Source: Verrucomicrobium sp. BvORR034 (lineage in GTDB: Bacteria > Verrucomicrobiota > Verrucomicrobiia > Verrucomicrobiales > Verrucomicrobiaceae). From it: a DNA stretch of 45,329 bases. The position numbers and the translations under genes were made by a program. The notes below the pieces were generated by a model, which was not told where the DNA came from, ran no database searches, and worked only from the letters and a program-made list of their open reading frames with translations. The stretch covers positions 1-45,329 of the forward strand of contig NZ_BATQ01000152.1 in NCBI RefSeq assembly GCF_000739635.1, written 5' to 3'. This document shows positions 1 through 7,973 of the stretch, piece by piece; positions within the stretch are counted from its first letter, which is position 1; each line of letters begins with the position of its first letter.

Positions 1-132
1 GGGCAGCGGCTCCGTCTCCATCACCCCCGCCATGAGGCAGGCCGGGCACAGCCCGCCAGGAGCCTCGGCCGTAACGGCGCTCCCGCACCGGGGACACGGG
101 GTGGAGGGATGGGCAGAGGAGGTCGGGTTCAT
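1..132 (-). CDS. N-terminal fragment of a probable Ser/Thr protein kinase
   Basis: Only the first 44 codons are in the window; the gene runs off the left edge. It starts with ATG at 132-130. Two zinc-ribbon pairs, CPRC (Cys13, Cys16) and CPAC (Cys29, Cys32), are separated by a short Pro/Gly/Ala-rich stretch with GLCPAC. From knowledge of the phylum, a CPxCG...GLCPxC leader of this kind commonly precedes the catalytic domain of Hanks-type kinases in Verrucomicrobia and Planctomycetes. The kinase domain itself cannot be seen here, so the product name is an inference; another zinc-ribbon protein is possible. Confidence 0.5.
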   Translation of the reverse strand, partial: MNPTSSAHPSTPCPRCGSAVTAEAPGGLCPACLMAGVMETEPLP

Positions 133-175
133 GACAGCGGGCTCTACCTCTTACTGAGGCATTACACCGCCAACG

Positions 176-886
176 TTACACCGGCGCCAACTTTTTTCTG
201 CGATGCAGCATGTACGCCCCCAGCCCGGCCATCACGAGGGCGGCGATTTGATAGACGCTGATCACCCCGGCCAGCTTGGGGGTGGCCCGCATCCACTCAT
301 GCAGGAAGCGGAACACGCCGTAGCAGAGCAGGTACAGAAAAAAGAGCCGCCCCTGCCATGCAGGCCTCTTCCGCAGCACCATAAGCACGCCAAACATGAC
401 CAGTTGAAACGCCAGCTCCACCGGAGCGGAGGGCCAGCGGGGCACGCCCTCGGGATCACGCATGGCCAGCAGGCGGTTCGTGGTGGGCAGCCCCAGGCAA
501 CAGCCCTGGAGCACACACCCCACCCGCCCCAGGGCGATCCCCAGCGGCGCGATCAAGGCAAAGGCATCGCCCGTGGACTTCCGGTAGCCAATGGCCCACT
601 TCATGAACTCCACCCCGACGTAACCGCCCAAAAGACCGCCCACCACCGTCTTGCCTGTTGCCAGACGAAACCACCGGTCCGCCATGCCCCAATCCAGCCA
701 GCCCTCTGCCAACAGATACAACACCTTCGCGCCCAGAAACGCGCCGCCCAAGGCACCGATGTACACCGGCAGCATCGCCGGATTTTTCCTGGAGCGGATC
801 CACCAGTACGTCGCACTCAGCGCCAGCGCCCCGAGAAGCATCCAGCGATAGGGAGGGGAGGCACTGAGGGAGTCGGACCAATGCAC
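176..886 (-). CDS. Prolipoprotein diacylglyceryl transferase (Lgt) family membrane protein
   Basis: The product has 236 residues and about seven hydrophobic segments. Residues 79-88 (GKTVVGGLLGG) and 119-130 (LGRVGCVLQGCC) match the two conserved patches of the Lgt family; Lgt moves diacylglycerol from phosphatidylglycerol to the lipobox cysteine in the inner membrane. The classic HGRxGNF signature is replaced by ALGRVGC, and the Cys-Cys after it resembles the divergent Lgt-like branch seen in Bacteroidetes and PVC bacteria. It may therefore be a paralogue rather than the housekeeping enzyme. The start is GTG at 886-884, with no clear ribosome binding site. It lies 43 bases downstream of the start of the neighbouring kinase-like gene. 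Confidence 0.72.
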   Translation of the reverse strand: MHWSDSLSASPPYRWMLLGALALSATYWWIRSRKNPAMLPVYIGALGGAFLGAKVLYLLAEGWLDWGMADRWFRLATGKTVVGGLLGGYVGVEFMKWAIGYRKSTGDAFALIAPLGIALGRVGCVLQGCCLGLPTTNRLLAMRDPEGVPRWPSAPVELAFQLVMFGVLMVLRKRPAWQGRLFFLYLLCYGVFRFLHEWMRATPKLAGVISVYQIAALVMAGLGAYMLHRRKKLAPV

Positions 887-1206
887 GGGGCTTAAAAATT
901 AGGAATGGGGAGCGCGAGCGGGTGCGATGCAGGTGAATGATCGTGCATCCGTCGGATGTGTCTTGGGAATTTTCCGCGGGGAGCGCATGCCAGAAGAAAG
1001 GTAGAAAAGCCGTCTCGGCTCTTGGTTGCGGTGGGAGCAACCGATCAAGGACCCACGAAAGCAATTGGGTCGGCAGGCAGATCAACAGGATGGTGAGATT
1101 CAATCGGTCACTCACATGCTGGGCGCAAGAGCCGGGACGGCTCCTCTACCTTTCCTGTGGCGGGAGTTGATGGGTGGGTGGATTCGATTTCTGTGGCAAC
1201 GCGCTA

Positions 1207-1260
1207 ACTGACATTCCCGGCGGGATGCCGGAAACAGCACGCAGGATGCGTGCGCTCCCC
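1207..1260 (+). repeat. Dispersed repeat B, copy 1
   Basis: These 54 bases match 29621-29674 at 50 positions by my alignment. The element contains two small palindromes: CCCGGCGGGATGCCGG, and AGCACGCA followed after two bases by TGCGTGCGCT. It resembles REP-type intergenic palindromes. No transposase of the RAYT type is in the window. Confidence 0.75.
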
Positions 1261-1326
1261 AGCATCTTTGGATGACAACCTCCACTCACAAGAGATGCTT
1301 ATCCCTGAAGGGGATATGTAACACAG

Positions 1327-1363
1327 CCCAAGGTTGCCGAGCTTCGAGCGAGGCTACCTTGGG
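1327..1363. repeat. Hairpin-forming intergenic palindrome
   Basis: CCCAAGGTTGCC (1327-1338) pairs with GGCTACCTTGGG (1352-1363) with one mismatch and a 13-base loop. It is preceded at about 1297-1311 by the short palindrome ATCCCTGAAGGGGAT. This two-part layout looks like a mobile palindromic repeat rather than a terminator, since no T-tract follows on either strand. Confidence 0.5.
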
Positions 1364-1468
1364 TACGCACGCGATTGATCATCAGGTGTTGAAGCCGGTT
1401 TCGCCTTCTTCCTGCCAATCACCGGCAACACCTCCATGACGTCCACCCTGCTCGCTCCCGGCCCCCGC

Positions 1469-3889
1469 TCACATCTTCCGCAACCGCGCCAGCAAATCCG
1501 CCATGTCTTGAGGTGAGATGATGCTCTCCAGGCCATCTGGCATGAGTGAAATCGGCAAGGTCTTCATCGAACCAATCTCACTTCTCAGCACAGGCAGATC
1601 CACGCCGCCGGGCAGACGCAGGCTGATCGCGCCGGGGGTCTCGGCAGCAATGAGCCCCGCCAGGATGCTGCCGTCCTTCTTGGTGACCCGGGTGGTTGCA
1701 TTGCGATGCTCCACCGCCCGATTGGGATCCAGGATGGCCTCCATGAGCTGCTCCACGGGCTTGGCGGCCACGGTGGCGAGATTCGGTCCCACTTCCACAC
1801 CGGCATGGCCGAGCTGGTGGCAGGCGATGCAGGCTTTCTGATAGACCTTTTCACCACGGTCGACATTGCCCTCCAGCCCGGCAACCTTCGCCAGATACTC
1901 CTTCACCACCCTGGCACGATCAGGATTGCTGCGAGTCAGGACGGGCAGGTTCGAGGAAGCAGCACCTGGAGCAACCCTGGCCGGGAACCAGACGGCCAGT
2001 TCATCGGGATGGATGTTCTGACTGCCTGCAGCCACGCGGGCGACACCACGCACCCTGGGGTGCGAAACCTCCAGAAGGCTGATCAACGCGGCTCTTTGCG
2101 ATTCGTCGAGCAGGGCGGCCGTCCACGCAGCCTGCAAACGGGAAGGCAGAGGCAGCGTTTCGTCTTGGGCGATTTCCTTTAACCATGGCAGAGCTCCCAA
2201 ATCCCGCTTCTCCAACAGCCGCCGCTGCGCAGCATCCCGCTGCCAGCGAATGCTGGAGCGCATGGCGGCCTGCGGCTCCAGAGCCCGCGCAGGCGCGCCC
2301 GGCTTCACGGTGGGACCGCTGATGCGGTAGATGCGCCCGAGTTCCTCGCCCGCCCGCAAGTCAATGCCTCGTGTAATGCCGGCCGGGATCCACTCGGGAT
2401 GCTCCAGGACCATCCGATACATGTCCACCACATAAAGCGCGCCATCCGGCCCTTCCCGCACCTGCGTGGGGCGGAACCAGTTGTCCTTGCTGGCGAGAAA
2501 CTCTGACTCCGCATCATCAGGATGGCGGCGGCTGGCAAGCGGAAACGCCGCGTAGTCCAACACGTCCCGACGGATGAGATTGTTGGCCGGCTCACAGATG
2601 AGCAGGGCGTCATACGTACCGTCGTTCCACGGCATGGGCGAACACGCAGCGGTGAGCACATGGGTGGCACCTGCGTGGTTGAATCGCTTCACCGGCGGGC
2701 TGATGGTGAAGACCTTCACATCCGGATTGAGGACGGTGCGAATGGACGCAGGCACCTTGTCTGGATGCGCCTCCATGTAGCTCATGGGGATGTGATAGTG
2801 CCAGCCCAGCGTGCTGTTGTTGTTGCCGAACCAGTTGCCATAGTCGTCCCGCCACTTGCCATACTGGGAGCGACCCGTTTCCAGCCGGAACTCGCCAGTG
2901 TCCGGATGGAAGCGGAAGTCATAGGTGCCCAGGCTGACCTTGCGGCCCGTCTTCACACTGGTGACCTCACCGCCGCTATCGCCGTTGGCCCCATAGAGCC
3001 AGCCATCCAGCCCCCAGGCGAAGCCATTTACGAGATGCTGTGGATTGCCTGCTGTGAAACCCTTGAACCACGGTTCGAGCTGATCACACTTGCCGTCGCC
3101 GTCCTTGTCCCGGGCATACACTATCTCTGGAATGGCGGAGATGAAGACGCCGCTATTCCAGAAGGCCAGACCCGTGGGATGACGCAGTCCGTCCAGGAAG
3201 ACCGTCGCCCGGTCATACACATGGTCGCCGTCCGTGTCCTCCAGGATCTTGATGCGGCCAGATTGCAAGGGCGACACCTTGCCCCCACCCCCTCGGCCGT
3301 CGGTAGTCTTTTCCCCGGGGGCAAAGGGATAGTCGCCCATCTCCACCACCCACATACGCCCTTTTTCATCCCAGTCCACAAAGACCGGGTCCTGCACGAG
3401 AGGCTCCTTCGCCGCGAGGGACACCGTGTAGCCAGCACGTAGCTGGAGCTTCTTGAGCGATTCTTCGGCAGACAGCGGCGGCGGCCCCGGCACGCGCAGC
3501 AGTTCCTGGCGGGTCATGAGCACCTTGCCCTCCGCACTTTTCAAATCACCCGCATCAAGCACCAGCCCCGTGGCCTTCCCAGCACTATCTATCAGCAAGG
3601 GCACGCTGTACGGGTCCCCCGCCACACCTTCGCGCAGCACTTCCGTCCAGCCCCGGCTCCACTGCACATTCTTCTTCTCCACCGGGTTATAGAGGTAAAC
3701 ACCATACTGCCGGGGATTTGAGACGATGAGATCCTCATGACCATCGTCATTGAGATCGGCAAAGAGCAGGCCGCCCTGTTTCGCCGACTCAGGCAGCGGG
3801 GCGATCTTGGCCGCCTGCTCTGGAGTGAGGGCGACCGCAGGCATGGCGAAACCCAGTCCAGAGATGAAGAGAGCAACGAGGTGTTTCAC
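1469..3889 (-). CDS. Secreted PVC-type dehydrogenase with C-terminal cytochrome c domain
   Basis: I place the start at GTG 3889-3887 because it opens a good signal peptide (MKHLVALFISG...AMPAVA) of about 20 residues; the frame stays open upstream but overlaps the previous gene. The product has 806 residues. Residues 30-60 hold an FG-GAP/VCBS-like calcium loop (DLNDDGHED). The middle carries the PVC membrane-bound dehydrogenase propeller (GRMWVVEMGDYP, DTDGDHVYDRATVFLDGL, RHPTGLAFW), followed by an alpha-helical repeat region. The C-terminus has one haem site CIACH at 687-691 with GVEVGPNLA after it. The family is typical of Planctomycetes and Verrucomicrobia and is thought to oxidise carbohydrates in the periplasm; the substrate is unknown. 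It follows the dimethylformamidase-like gene after 14 bases, so the two are probably co-transcribed. Confidence 0.88.
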   Translation of the reverse strand: MKHLVALFISGLGFAMPAVALTPEQAAKIAPLPESAKQGGLLFADLNDDGHEDLIVSNPRQYGVYLYNPVEKKNVQWSRGWTEVLREGVAGDPYSVPLLIDSAGKATGLVLDAGDLKSAEGKVLMTRQELLRVPGPPPLSAEESLKKLQLRAGYTVSLAAKEPLVQDPVFVDWDEKGRMWVVEMGDYPFAPGEKTTDGRGGGGKVSPLQSGRIKILEDTDGDHVYDRATVFLDGLRHPTGLAFWNSGVFISAIPEIVYARDKDGDGKCDQLEPWFKGFTAGNPQHLVNGFAWGLDGWLYGANGDSGGEVTSVKTGRKVSLGTYDFRFHPDTGEFRLETGRSQYGKWRDDYGNWFGNNNSTLGWHYHIPMSYMEAHPDKVPASIRTVLNPDVKVFTISPPVKRFNHAGATHVLTAACSPMPWNDGTYDALLICEPANNLIRRDVLDYAAFPLASRRHPDDAESEFLASKDNWFRPTQVREGPDGALYVVDMYRMVLEHPEWIPAGITRGIDLRAGEELGRIYRISGPTVKPGAPARALEPQAAMRSSIRWQRDAAQRRLLEKRDLGALPWLKEIAQDETLPLPSRLQAAWTAALLDESQRAALISLLEVSHPRVRGVARVAAGSQNIHPDELAVWFPARVAPGAASSNLPVLTRSNPDRARVVKEYLAKVAGLEGNVDRGEKVYQKACIACHQLGHAGVEVGPNLATVAAKPVEQLMEAILDPNRAVEHRNATTRVTKKDGSILAGLIAAETPGAISLRLPGGVDLPVLRSEIGSMKTLPISLMPDGLESIISPQDMADLLARLRKM

Positions 3890-3903
3890 GGCCCACGAGA
3901 TGT

Positions 3904-5319
3904 TTAACCCACTTTCTGCGAGAGGCGGTCCAGGATGTTCCGTGTGATGCGCTGCACCGCAGCATCCCCGCCCTGCAGGCCATGCGCCCAGTCCGTGGTG
4001 CCAGCAGTGAAGACGGTGCCACCGCGCGTGTAGAGCCCCATGCAGGCAGCACCGATGCGCCCCTTCTCCCACCGCTCATACCACTCTGCATCATCAGGAT
4101 GCCAGCGCACTGGGCAGGTGGCCAGCACCTCAAATTCCTTGGGCGTGCCATCGCGGCTGGTGGGTTGGGGCAGCCCCTCCCTCCACTCCAGTTCACAGCC
4201 ATCACATTCGTAGCCCACAATGGTGTCCTTGCCGCCCAGATCGTCATCCCGACGCAGTCCGGTACCGGCAAAGATCCAGTGGTCCGGGCGGTGCACCTTG
4301 TAGGCCGCAGGCTCCTCCATGAACTGGCCATGGCTGCGCCGGTAACCGCCCCAGAGAAAGCCCACCCCGGTGAGTTGATTCTCCGGGCGCTGCACCAGAT
4401 GATGACTCCACAGCGTGCTGAGCGTCTTGTACTCGCGCGTGGCGAAGACAGGATCGAGGTGATAATTCTGCTTCCAGCAGGTGAAGGCATCGCCGCCGTC
4501 CTCATTGCGCACCTGCCAGCAGCAAGTGTTCCCGCTGAAGAAGGCCACATTGCCCCCCTTCCCGATCCATGCCTCCAGTTGATCCCGCATCGGGGTGGAC
4601 CAGTACTCGTCATGGCCCACGCTCAGCACCATGTGATAGTTGGCGAGGATCTCGGGATGAAACTCCAGGTCATTGTTGGCGGCGAACTCCAACACATAGC
4701 CGTTGGCCTCCGCCCACTGCACAAAGGGCAACTCCCAGCGGGAGTACTGCGAGGCGGCCGGTCGCTGGAAACTCACCCGATGGCCTGCGTTGTTGGAGAG
4801 GCTGTTGTAGGCATAGATGCTGAAGCCACCCCAGTTGTTGTACGCGTTGTAGGTGTTGGTGGCCAGCTGCAGCAGAATTTTGGAAGTGCTGCCGGGGCGG
4901 GCCTGCCGCACGATGAAGAACGCAGAGGCCTCTGCAGTGCGGCGGTTGCGCAGGGTCCACTTGCCCCCTGCATCCGCGATCTTCAAGCGGACCTCATAGT
5001 AGCCAGACTTCCAGTCCGCCCCCACCGGCACGCGCACCGTCTCCGCCCAGCGGCATCCTTTGGAGGGGGCATCCTCCGGCACGGTTTGCCGACTCCCCAC
5101 CACGCCGGACTTCTGCCACACCACCTCGCGCTTGGCACCGAGCCGGGCCACTTCGATCTCACAGGCGGGCTCGCTGGTGGTGATGTGCAGCGGCACCTCC
5201 TCCCCCTGGGTCACGCTCACCTTTCCCGCATAGCCTTCGATGAAGAAGTCCGCGTCCGGCTCCGCCGCCGGCAGAGCCGCTGCCCCCAAGGCCAATGACA
5301 TGAGTGTGCGCCGTTTCAT
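3904..5319 (-). CDS. Secreted N,N-dimethylformamidase large-subunit-like protein
   Basis: The product has 471 residues. It starts with MKRRTLMSLALGAAALPAAE, a short signal peptide. An N-terminal beta-sandwich region (about 25-140) is followed by a domain with TYNAYNNWGG (156-165) and SVGHDEYWS (233-241), then CWK and WxFAGTGL. These patches are characteristic of the C-terminal domain of the dimethylformamidase beta subunit, a family widespread as secreted proteins of unknown substrate. Dimethylformamidase splits dimethylformamide to formate and dimethylamine, but the signal peptide and the cytochrome partner suggest another amide or sugar-type substrate here. It is the first gene of a probable two-gene operon with the PVC-type cytochrome. 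Confidence 0.8.
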   Translation of the reverse strand: MKRRTLMSLALGAAALPAAEPDADFFIEGYAGKVSVTQGEEVPLHITTSEPACEIEVARLGAKREVVWQKSGVVGSRQTVPEDAPSKGCRWAETVRVPVGADWKSGYYEVRLKIADAGGKWTLRNRRTAEASAFFIVRQARPGSTSKILLQLATNTYNAYNNWGGFSIYAYNSLSNNAGHRVSFQRPAASQYSRWELPFVQWAEANGYVLEFAANNDLEFHPEILANYHMVLSVGHDEYWSTPMRDQLEAWIGKGGNVAFFSGNTCCWQVRNEDGGDAFTCWKQNYHLDPVFATREYKTLSTLWSHHLVQRPENQLTGVGFLWGGYRRSHGQFMEEPAAYKVHRPDHWIFAGTGLRRDDDLGGKDTIVGYECDGCELEWREGLPQPTSRDGTPKEFEVLATCPVRWHPDDAEWYERWEKGRIGAACMGLYTRGGTVFTAGTTDWAHGLQGGDAAVQRITRNILDRLSQKVG

Positions 5320-5482
5320 TTACGATCTACGGGCGTGACAGCGAGAATCTTGGGAGGAGAATGTGATGAATTAGAACCGCCAAATGATCATTTTATGAAC
5401 ATTGGCGGTGTTTAGTTATTTCCAACACCACCCGGTGACAATGATCCGACGTCACGACAACACGGGATAGTGCGGACCGTGA

Positions 5483-5623
5483 GCCGACTGAAGTCGGTAC
5501 TCCAACACTGAGGACGGTCGTGAGAGAAACGCACTGGGTCCTTGTGTCCTGACCGCCTAGAGGCGGAACTCCAACCCTGCTGGCGAAACGGGGAGGGTTG
5601 GAGTTCCGTCCCGCATGCGGGAC
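5483..5623. repeat. Dispersed palindromic repeat C, copy 1
   Basis: The element opens with CCGACTGAAGTCGG, then TACTCCAACACTGAGG. It continues with a perfect 15-base inverted repeat (5564-5578 and 5594-5608, CGGAACTCCAACCCT type) and ends in the perfect 16-base palindrome GTCCCGCATGCGGGAC (5608-5623). A diverged relative occupies 35752-35890, and the terminal palindrome recurs alone at 45296-45311. Confidence 0.75.
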
Positions 5624-5664
5624 GGTGAAGGTCCTTCATCGATTCAACTCCCACCCCTCTCCCC

Positions 5665-5707
5665 GTCTCAGGTCTTGCGTCTTGCGTCTTGAAGTCTTTT
5701 GTCTCCC
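5665..5707. repeat. Heptamer array beside the radical SAM stop codon
   Basis: Six units of the form GTCTNNN start at 5665, 5672, 5679, 5686, 5694 and 5701; the period is 7 with one extra base. Two units are identical (GTCTTGC). The array lies 13 bases beyond the stop codon of the minus-strand radical SAM gene, the same placement as the octamer arrays elsewhere in the window but with a different sequence. Confidence 0.65.
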
Positions 5708-5719
5708 GCGCAGCGGGCC

Positions 5720-7150
5720 TCACGGTGCCGGCTTGGCATCCGGGAAACCCGAGTAATACCGGCAAAACGAATCCAGCTTCCCATCCGGGCGGATGACATG
5801 GGTGCAGCAGCGGTCGATGCGGTCCTCATCCCAGGTCCAGGCATCCATGAAGGGCTTCACCATGATGCGGAAGGCCATGCTGCGGGTGCGCTCCATGAGC
5901 TTCAGGAGTTCGCCCAGCTCGGTGTTGTCGCATCCGCATTTCGCCAGGTCGTCCAGGGTGTAGTGCATCTTGTCCTGCAGGAAGCCCTGGAGTTGGGTAA
6001 AATCCAGAAACTGGCTCACGGGCCAGACGTTGACGCCCTGACGAATGAGGTAGCCGATGGTGGCGCAATTAGGGTCGCCACACGGCAGTGGCGTAAAGTC
6101 CTCGAACTTGAGTTTCCCGCCTGACTGGGCGACAACGTTAAGGAGGATGTCCGCCGTGTTGAGCCGGTCCGTCTTGGACCGTACCGTCTTCAGGAAAGGC
6201 GAGTCTGGAACGCCCGTCGTATGCCCGCGGGCCGAGGCGGCGAATCCGCGACCGCTCTCGAACACGGGCTGAAACGTGATGCCGTGGACGGAGGTCTGGC
6301 CCAGACCGTAGCTGACGGCGTCCCAAAGGTTGGGCAGGTTGTCCGGCGTCACGGCCATGGCAAGCGTCACCGGGAGATCCGCCGCGGCACAGTTGGCCAG
6401 GGCCTGCTCCCGCATGGCGCGCAGGTCCCCGCCGCGCAGGGCCTTCTGCCCGGCGCTCTGCACGCCGTCAAACTGGAGGTAGAGCTGCACGCCGGTGCCC
6501 TGAAAGGCCGCGTTGAGCTGCTTCGCAAAGTCCGGGTCCTTCGCCAGGAGCACGCCGTTGGTGTTGATCAGCGTGAAGTCGATCTTGGGGTGCGCCTTGA
6601 GCCAGGCGCAGAGTTCAAAGAGCTGCGGGTGCAACGTGGGCTCCCCGCCGCTGAGTTGGAGGATCTCGATGCCCCCCTTGCGATCCACCACGCCCTGCAC
6701 GCGGGCCTGGATCTCTTCCAGCGGCACCGCATCTACCTTCATGCCCGTACCGATCGGCGAGTCCGCATAGCAGGTGGGGCACGCGAGGTTGCAGGAGTTA
6801 ACAATCTCGATCAGGGCCAGGCAGGTGGAGAGCACCTCAAAGGGGCCTTCCTCCCGGCCGGAGGCATTGCGCCCCAGCGTGCCCGCGGGAGCCCCCTCTG
6901 CCGAGCAGCAGCCTCCGCCGGAGCAGCAGGCACCACCCCGGTTTTCATCGCTGCCCTGGGCCAGCCAGTAGAAGCGCTCATCACTGGCCAGGCAGGCGCT
7001 GAATTCACCGTGCAGCGCGCAGGTGCGCTCCATGTGCACCTGACCGCCCCGCTTCACCACACGGGCAGGGCACTTGGCCCCGCAGACCGGGCACCGGGAG
7101 GTGGTTTGTTTGAGCAGGGTGCTCGCGCCCGCAGGCGTCCGGGAAGACAT
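5720..7150 (-). CDS. Radical SAM enzyme of the MJ0619/Tes type
   Basis: I chose ATG 7150-7148, giving 476 residues; an in-frame start at 7225 would overlap the upstream gene. The N-terminal zinc or iron-sulphur region has Cys20, 23 and 27 (CPVCGAKC) and Cys44 with His47. The radical SAM motif CNLACPTC uses Cys120, 124 and 127, followed by LQLSGGEPTLHP. Additional cysteines lie in PLPCGDPNC and in RCCTHVIRPDGKLDSFC near the end, as expected for the multi-cluster MJ0619 family. Known relatives methylate pterin precursors or join archaeal lipid tails (Tes), so a carbon-carbon bond-forming or methylating role is likely but the substrate is unknown. A Cys/Gly-rich insert (GGACCSGGGCC, 72-82) is unusual. 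It follows the small membrane-protein gene by 31 bases. Confidence 0.8.
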   Translation of the reverse strand: MSSRTPAGASTLLKQTTSRCPVCGAKCPARVVKRGGQVHMERTCALHGEFSACLASDERFYWLAQGSDENRGGACCSGGGCCSAEGAPAGTLGRNASGREEGPFEVLSTCLALIEIVNSCNLACPTCYADSPIGTGMKVDAVPLEEIQARVQGVVDRKGGIEILQLSGGEPTLHPQLFELCAWLKAHPKIDFTLINTNGVLLAKDPDFAKQLNAAFQGTGVQLYLQFDGVQSAGQKALRGGDLRAMREQALANCAAADLPVTLAMAVTPDNLPNLWDAVSYGLGQTSVHGITFQPVFESGRGFAASARGHTTGVPDSPFLKTVRSKTDRLNTADILLNVVAQSGGKLKFEDFTPLPCGDPNCATIGYLIRQGVNVWPVSQFLDFTQLQGFLQDKMHYTLDDLAKCGCDNTELGELLKLMERTRSMAFRIMVKPFMDAWTWDEDRIDRCCTHVIRPDGKLDSFCRYYSGFPDAKPAP

Positions 7151-7181
7151 GGGGGGATAGGGAGAGGGTGCGACCGGCGGA

Positions 7182-7559
7182 CTAATGCCAGTTCTGCGTG
7201 GAGAGGAAGCCGATGCAGGCAACAAACCAGACGGCGGTACCGATGGCTACGCTGGCGAGCATAAAGACAATGGAGAAGCCGACCGCCGCGCCGCCGCTGC
7301 CGCCCCGGTTCCGCGCCAGGCCCACCGCCACCCAGATGGAGGCGGCCAACTGGGAGAGGAGCGCAATGGCAAGAAGCGCAAAGTGGATGGAGCCATCCTT
7401 GTCATCCTCGGCAAAGAGCCAAGGCAGCCCCGGCAGCAACACCGAGACCATCACCCAGGTGATCCAGCGCGCCTTCATCGGCACGTGCCCGGGCAGAGGC
7501 GGCGGACCGCCGGAGGGAGACTGCGGCATCGGTGGAGGGGAAACTTCGTCGTTGCTCAT
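7182..7559 (-). CDS. Small membrane protein of unknown function
   Basis: The product has 125 residues. The first 28 are Pro/Ser-rich and probably cytoplasmic; three hydrophobic segments follow (WITWVMVSVLLPGLPWLF, FALLAIALLSQLAASIWVAVGLA and GFSIVFMLASVAIGTAVWFVACIGFL). The ATG at 7559-7557 overlaps the TGA of the upstream gene as ATGA, so translation is probably coupled. I do not recognise the family. Its position between a conserved small protein and the radical SAM gene suggests one operon. Confidence 0.75.
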   Translation of the reverse strand: MSNDEVSPPPMPQSPSGGPPPLPGHVPMKARWITWVMVSVLLPGLPWLFAEDDKDGSIHFALLAIALLSQLAASIWVAVGLARNRGGSGGAAVGFSIVFMLASVAIGTAVWFVACIGFLSTQNWH

Positions 7560-7852
7560 GACCCCAGCACCTCCCGCGCAATGGTGTTCCACTCGGCATC
7601 GATTTCCGCCGGACGTTTCGTGGGCTTGCGGGCCTTGGCATACCAGTAGCCGGCATTGCCGATGTCTCCCTCAATGAGGTGCAGGAGCGCATGGATCCAT
7701 GAGCCCATGGGAGTATGGATGTCCTGCGCGATCTCGTGGGCCTCGTGCCAGTCACCTTTCTTGGTGTACCAGAGGGCCTTGGCCTCTTCAGAGAGATCAT
7801 CCGCCGGAGCTGGATCGCTCTGGGCGGAGGCGGCAAGTTCTTGGGCAGTCAT
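7556..7852 (-). CDS. Conserved small helical protein of unknown function
   Basis: The product has 98 residues and is soluble. The centre (GDWHEAHEIAQDI, GSWIHALLHLIEGD, NAGYWYAKA) matches from memory a widespread uncharacterised family of about 90 residues with a TPR-like helical look. It is the first gene of the 7852-to-5720 group and overlaps the next gene by four bases. No catalytic residues can be named. Confidence 0.72.
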   Translation of the reverse strand: MTAQELAASAQSDPAPADDLSEEAKALWYTKKGDWHEAHEIAQDIHTPMGSWIHALLHLIEGDIGNAGYWYAKARKPTKRPAEIDAEWNTIAREVLGS

Positions 7853-7919
7853 GGTGGCAGGCTAGCGTGTTCAGCCACGTTCTGCGAGTGTGATCACCCG
7901 GTGGATTGCAAAAAAAGAA

Positions 7920-7949
7920 AAGGGAGAAGGCCGTGAGACCTTCTCCCTT
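7920..7949 (-). terminator. Intrinsic terminator after the MFS gene
   Basis: A perfect 11-base stem (7920-7930 with 7939-7949, AAGGGAGAAGG type) encloses an 8-base loop. On the minus strand it is followed by a T-rich run, TTTTCTTTTTTTGC. It sits 24 bases beyond the stop codon of the transporter. Confidence 0.9.
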
Positions 7950-7973
7950 GAGATCCAGATACTGGAATAAGTA

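Larger units (their letters stand above)
887..1468. other. Repeat-rich intergenic region
   Basis: No convincing gene is seen in these 580 bases. The region holds a copy of a palindromic element with GCCGGGACGGCT (1131-1154), a 54-base element (1207-1260) that recurs near 29.6 kb, and a hairpin at 1327-1363. Short open frames here lack recognisable features and overlap the repeats. Confidence 0.6.
5320..5719. other. Intergenic region filled with palindromic and short tandem repeats
   Basis: No gene is seen between the dimethylformamidase-like gene and the 3' end of the radical SAM gene. The region contains repeat C (5483-5623) and a heptamer array (5665-5707), described separately. The stretch 5320-5480 is comparatively AT-rich and presumably holds the promoter of the 5319 gene, but I cannot point to clear boxes. 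Confidence 0.6.

Noticed and set aside
1327-1363. Terminator for neighbouring genes
   Set aside because: It is a stable hairpin, but no T-run follows on either strand and both neighbouring genes are too distant or start rather than end nearby.
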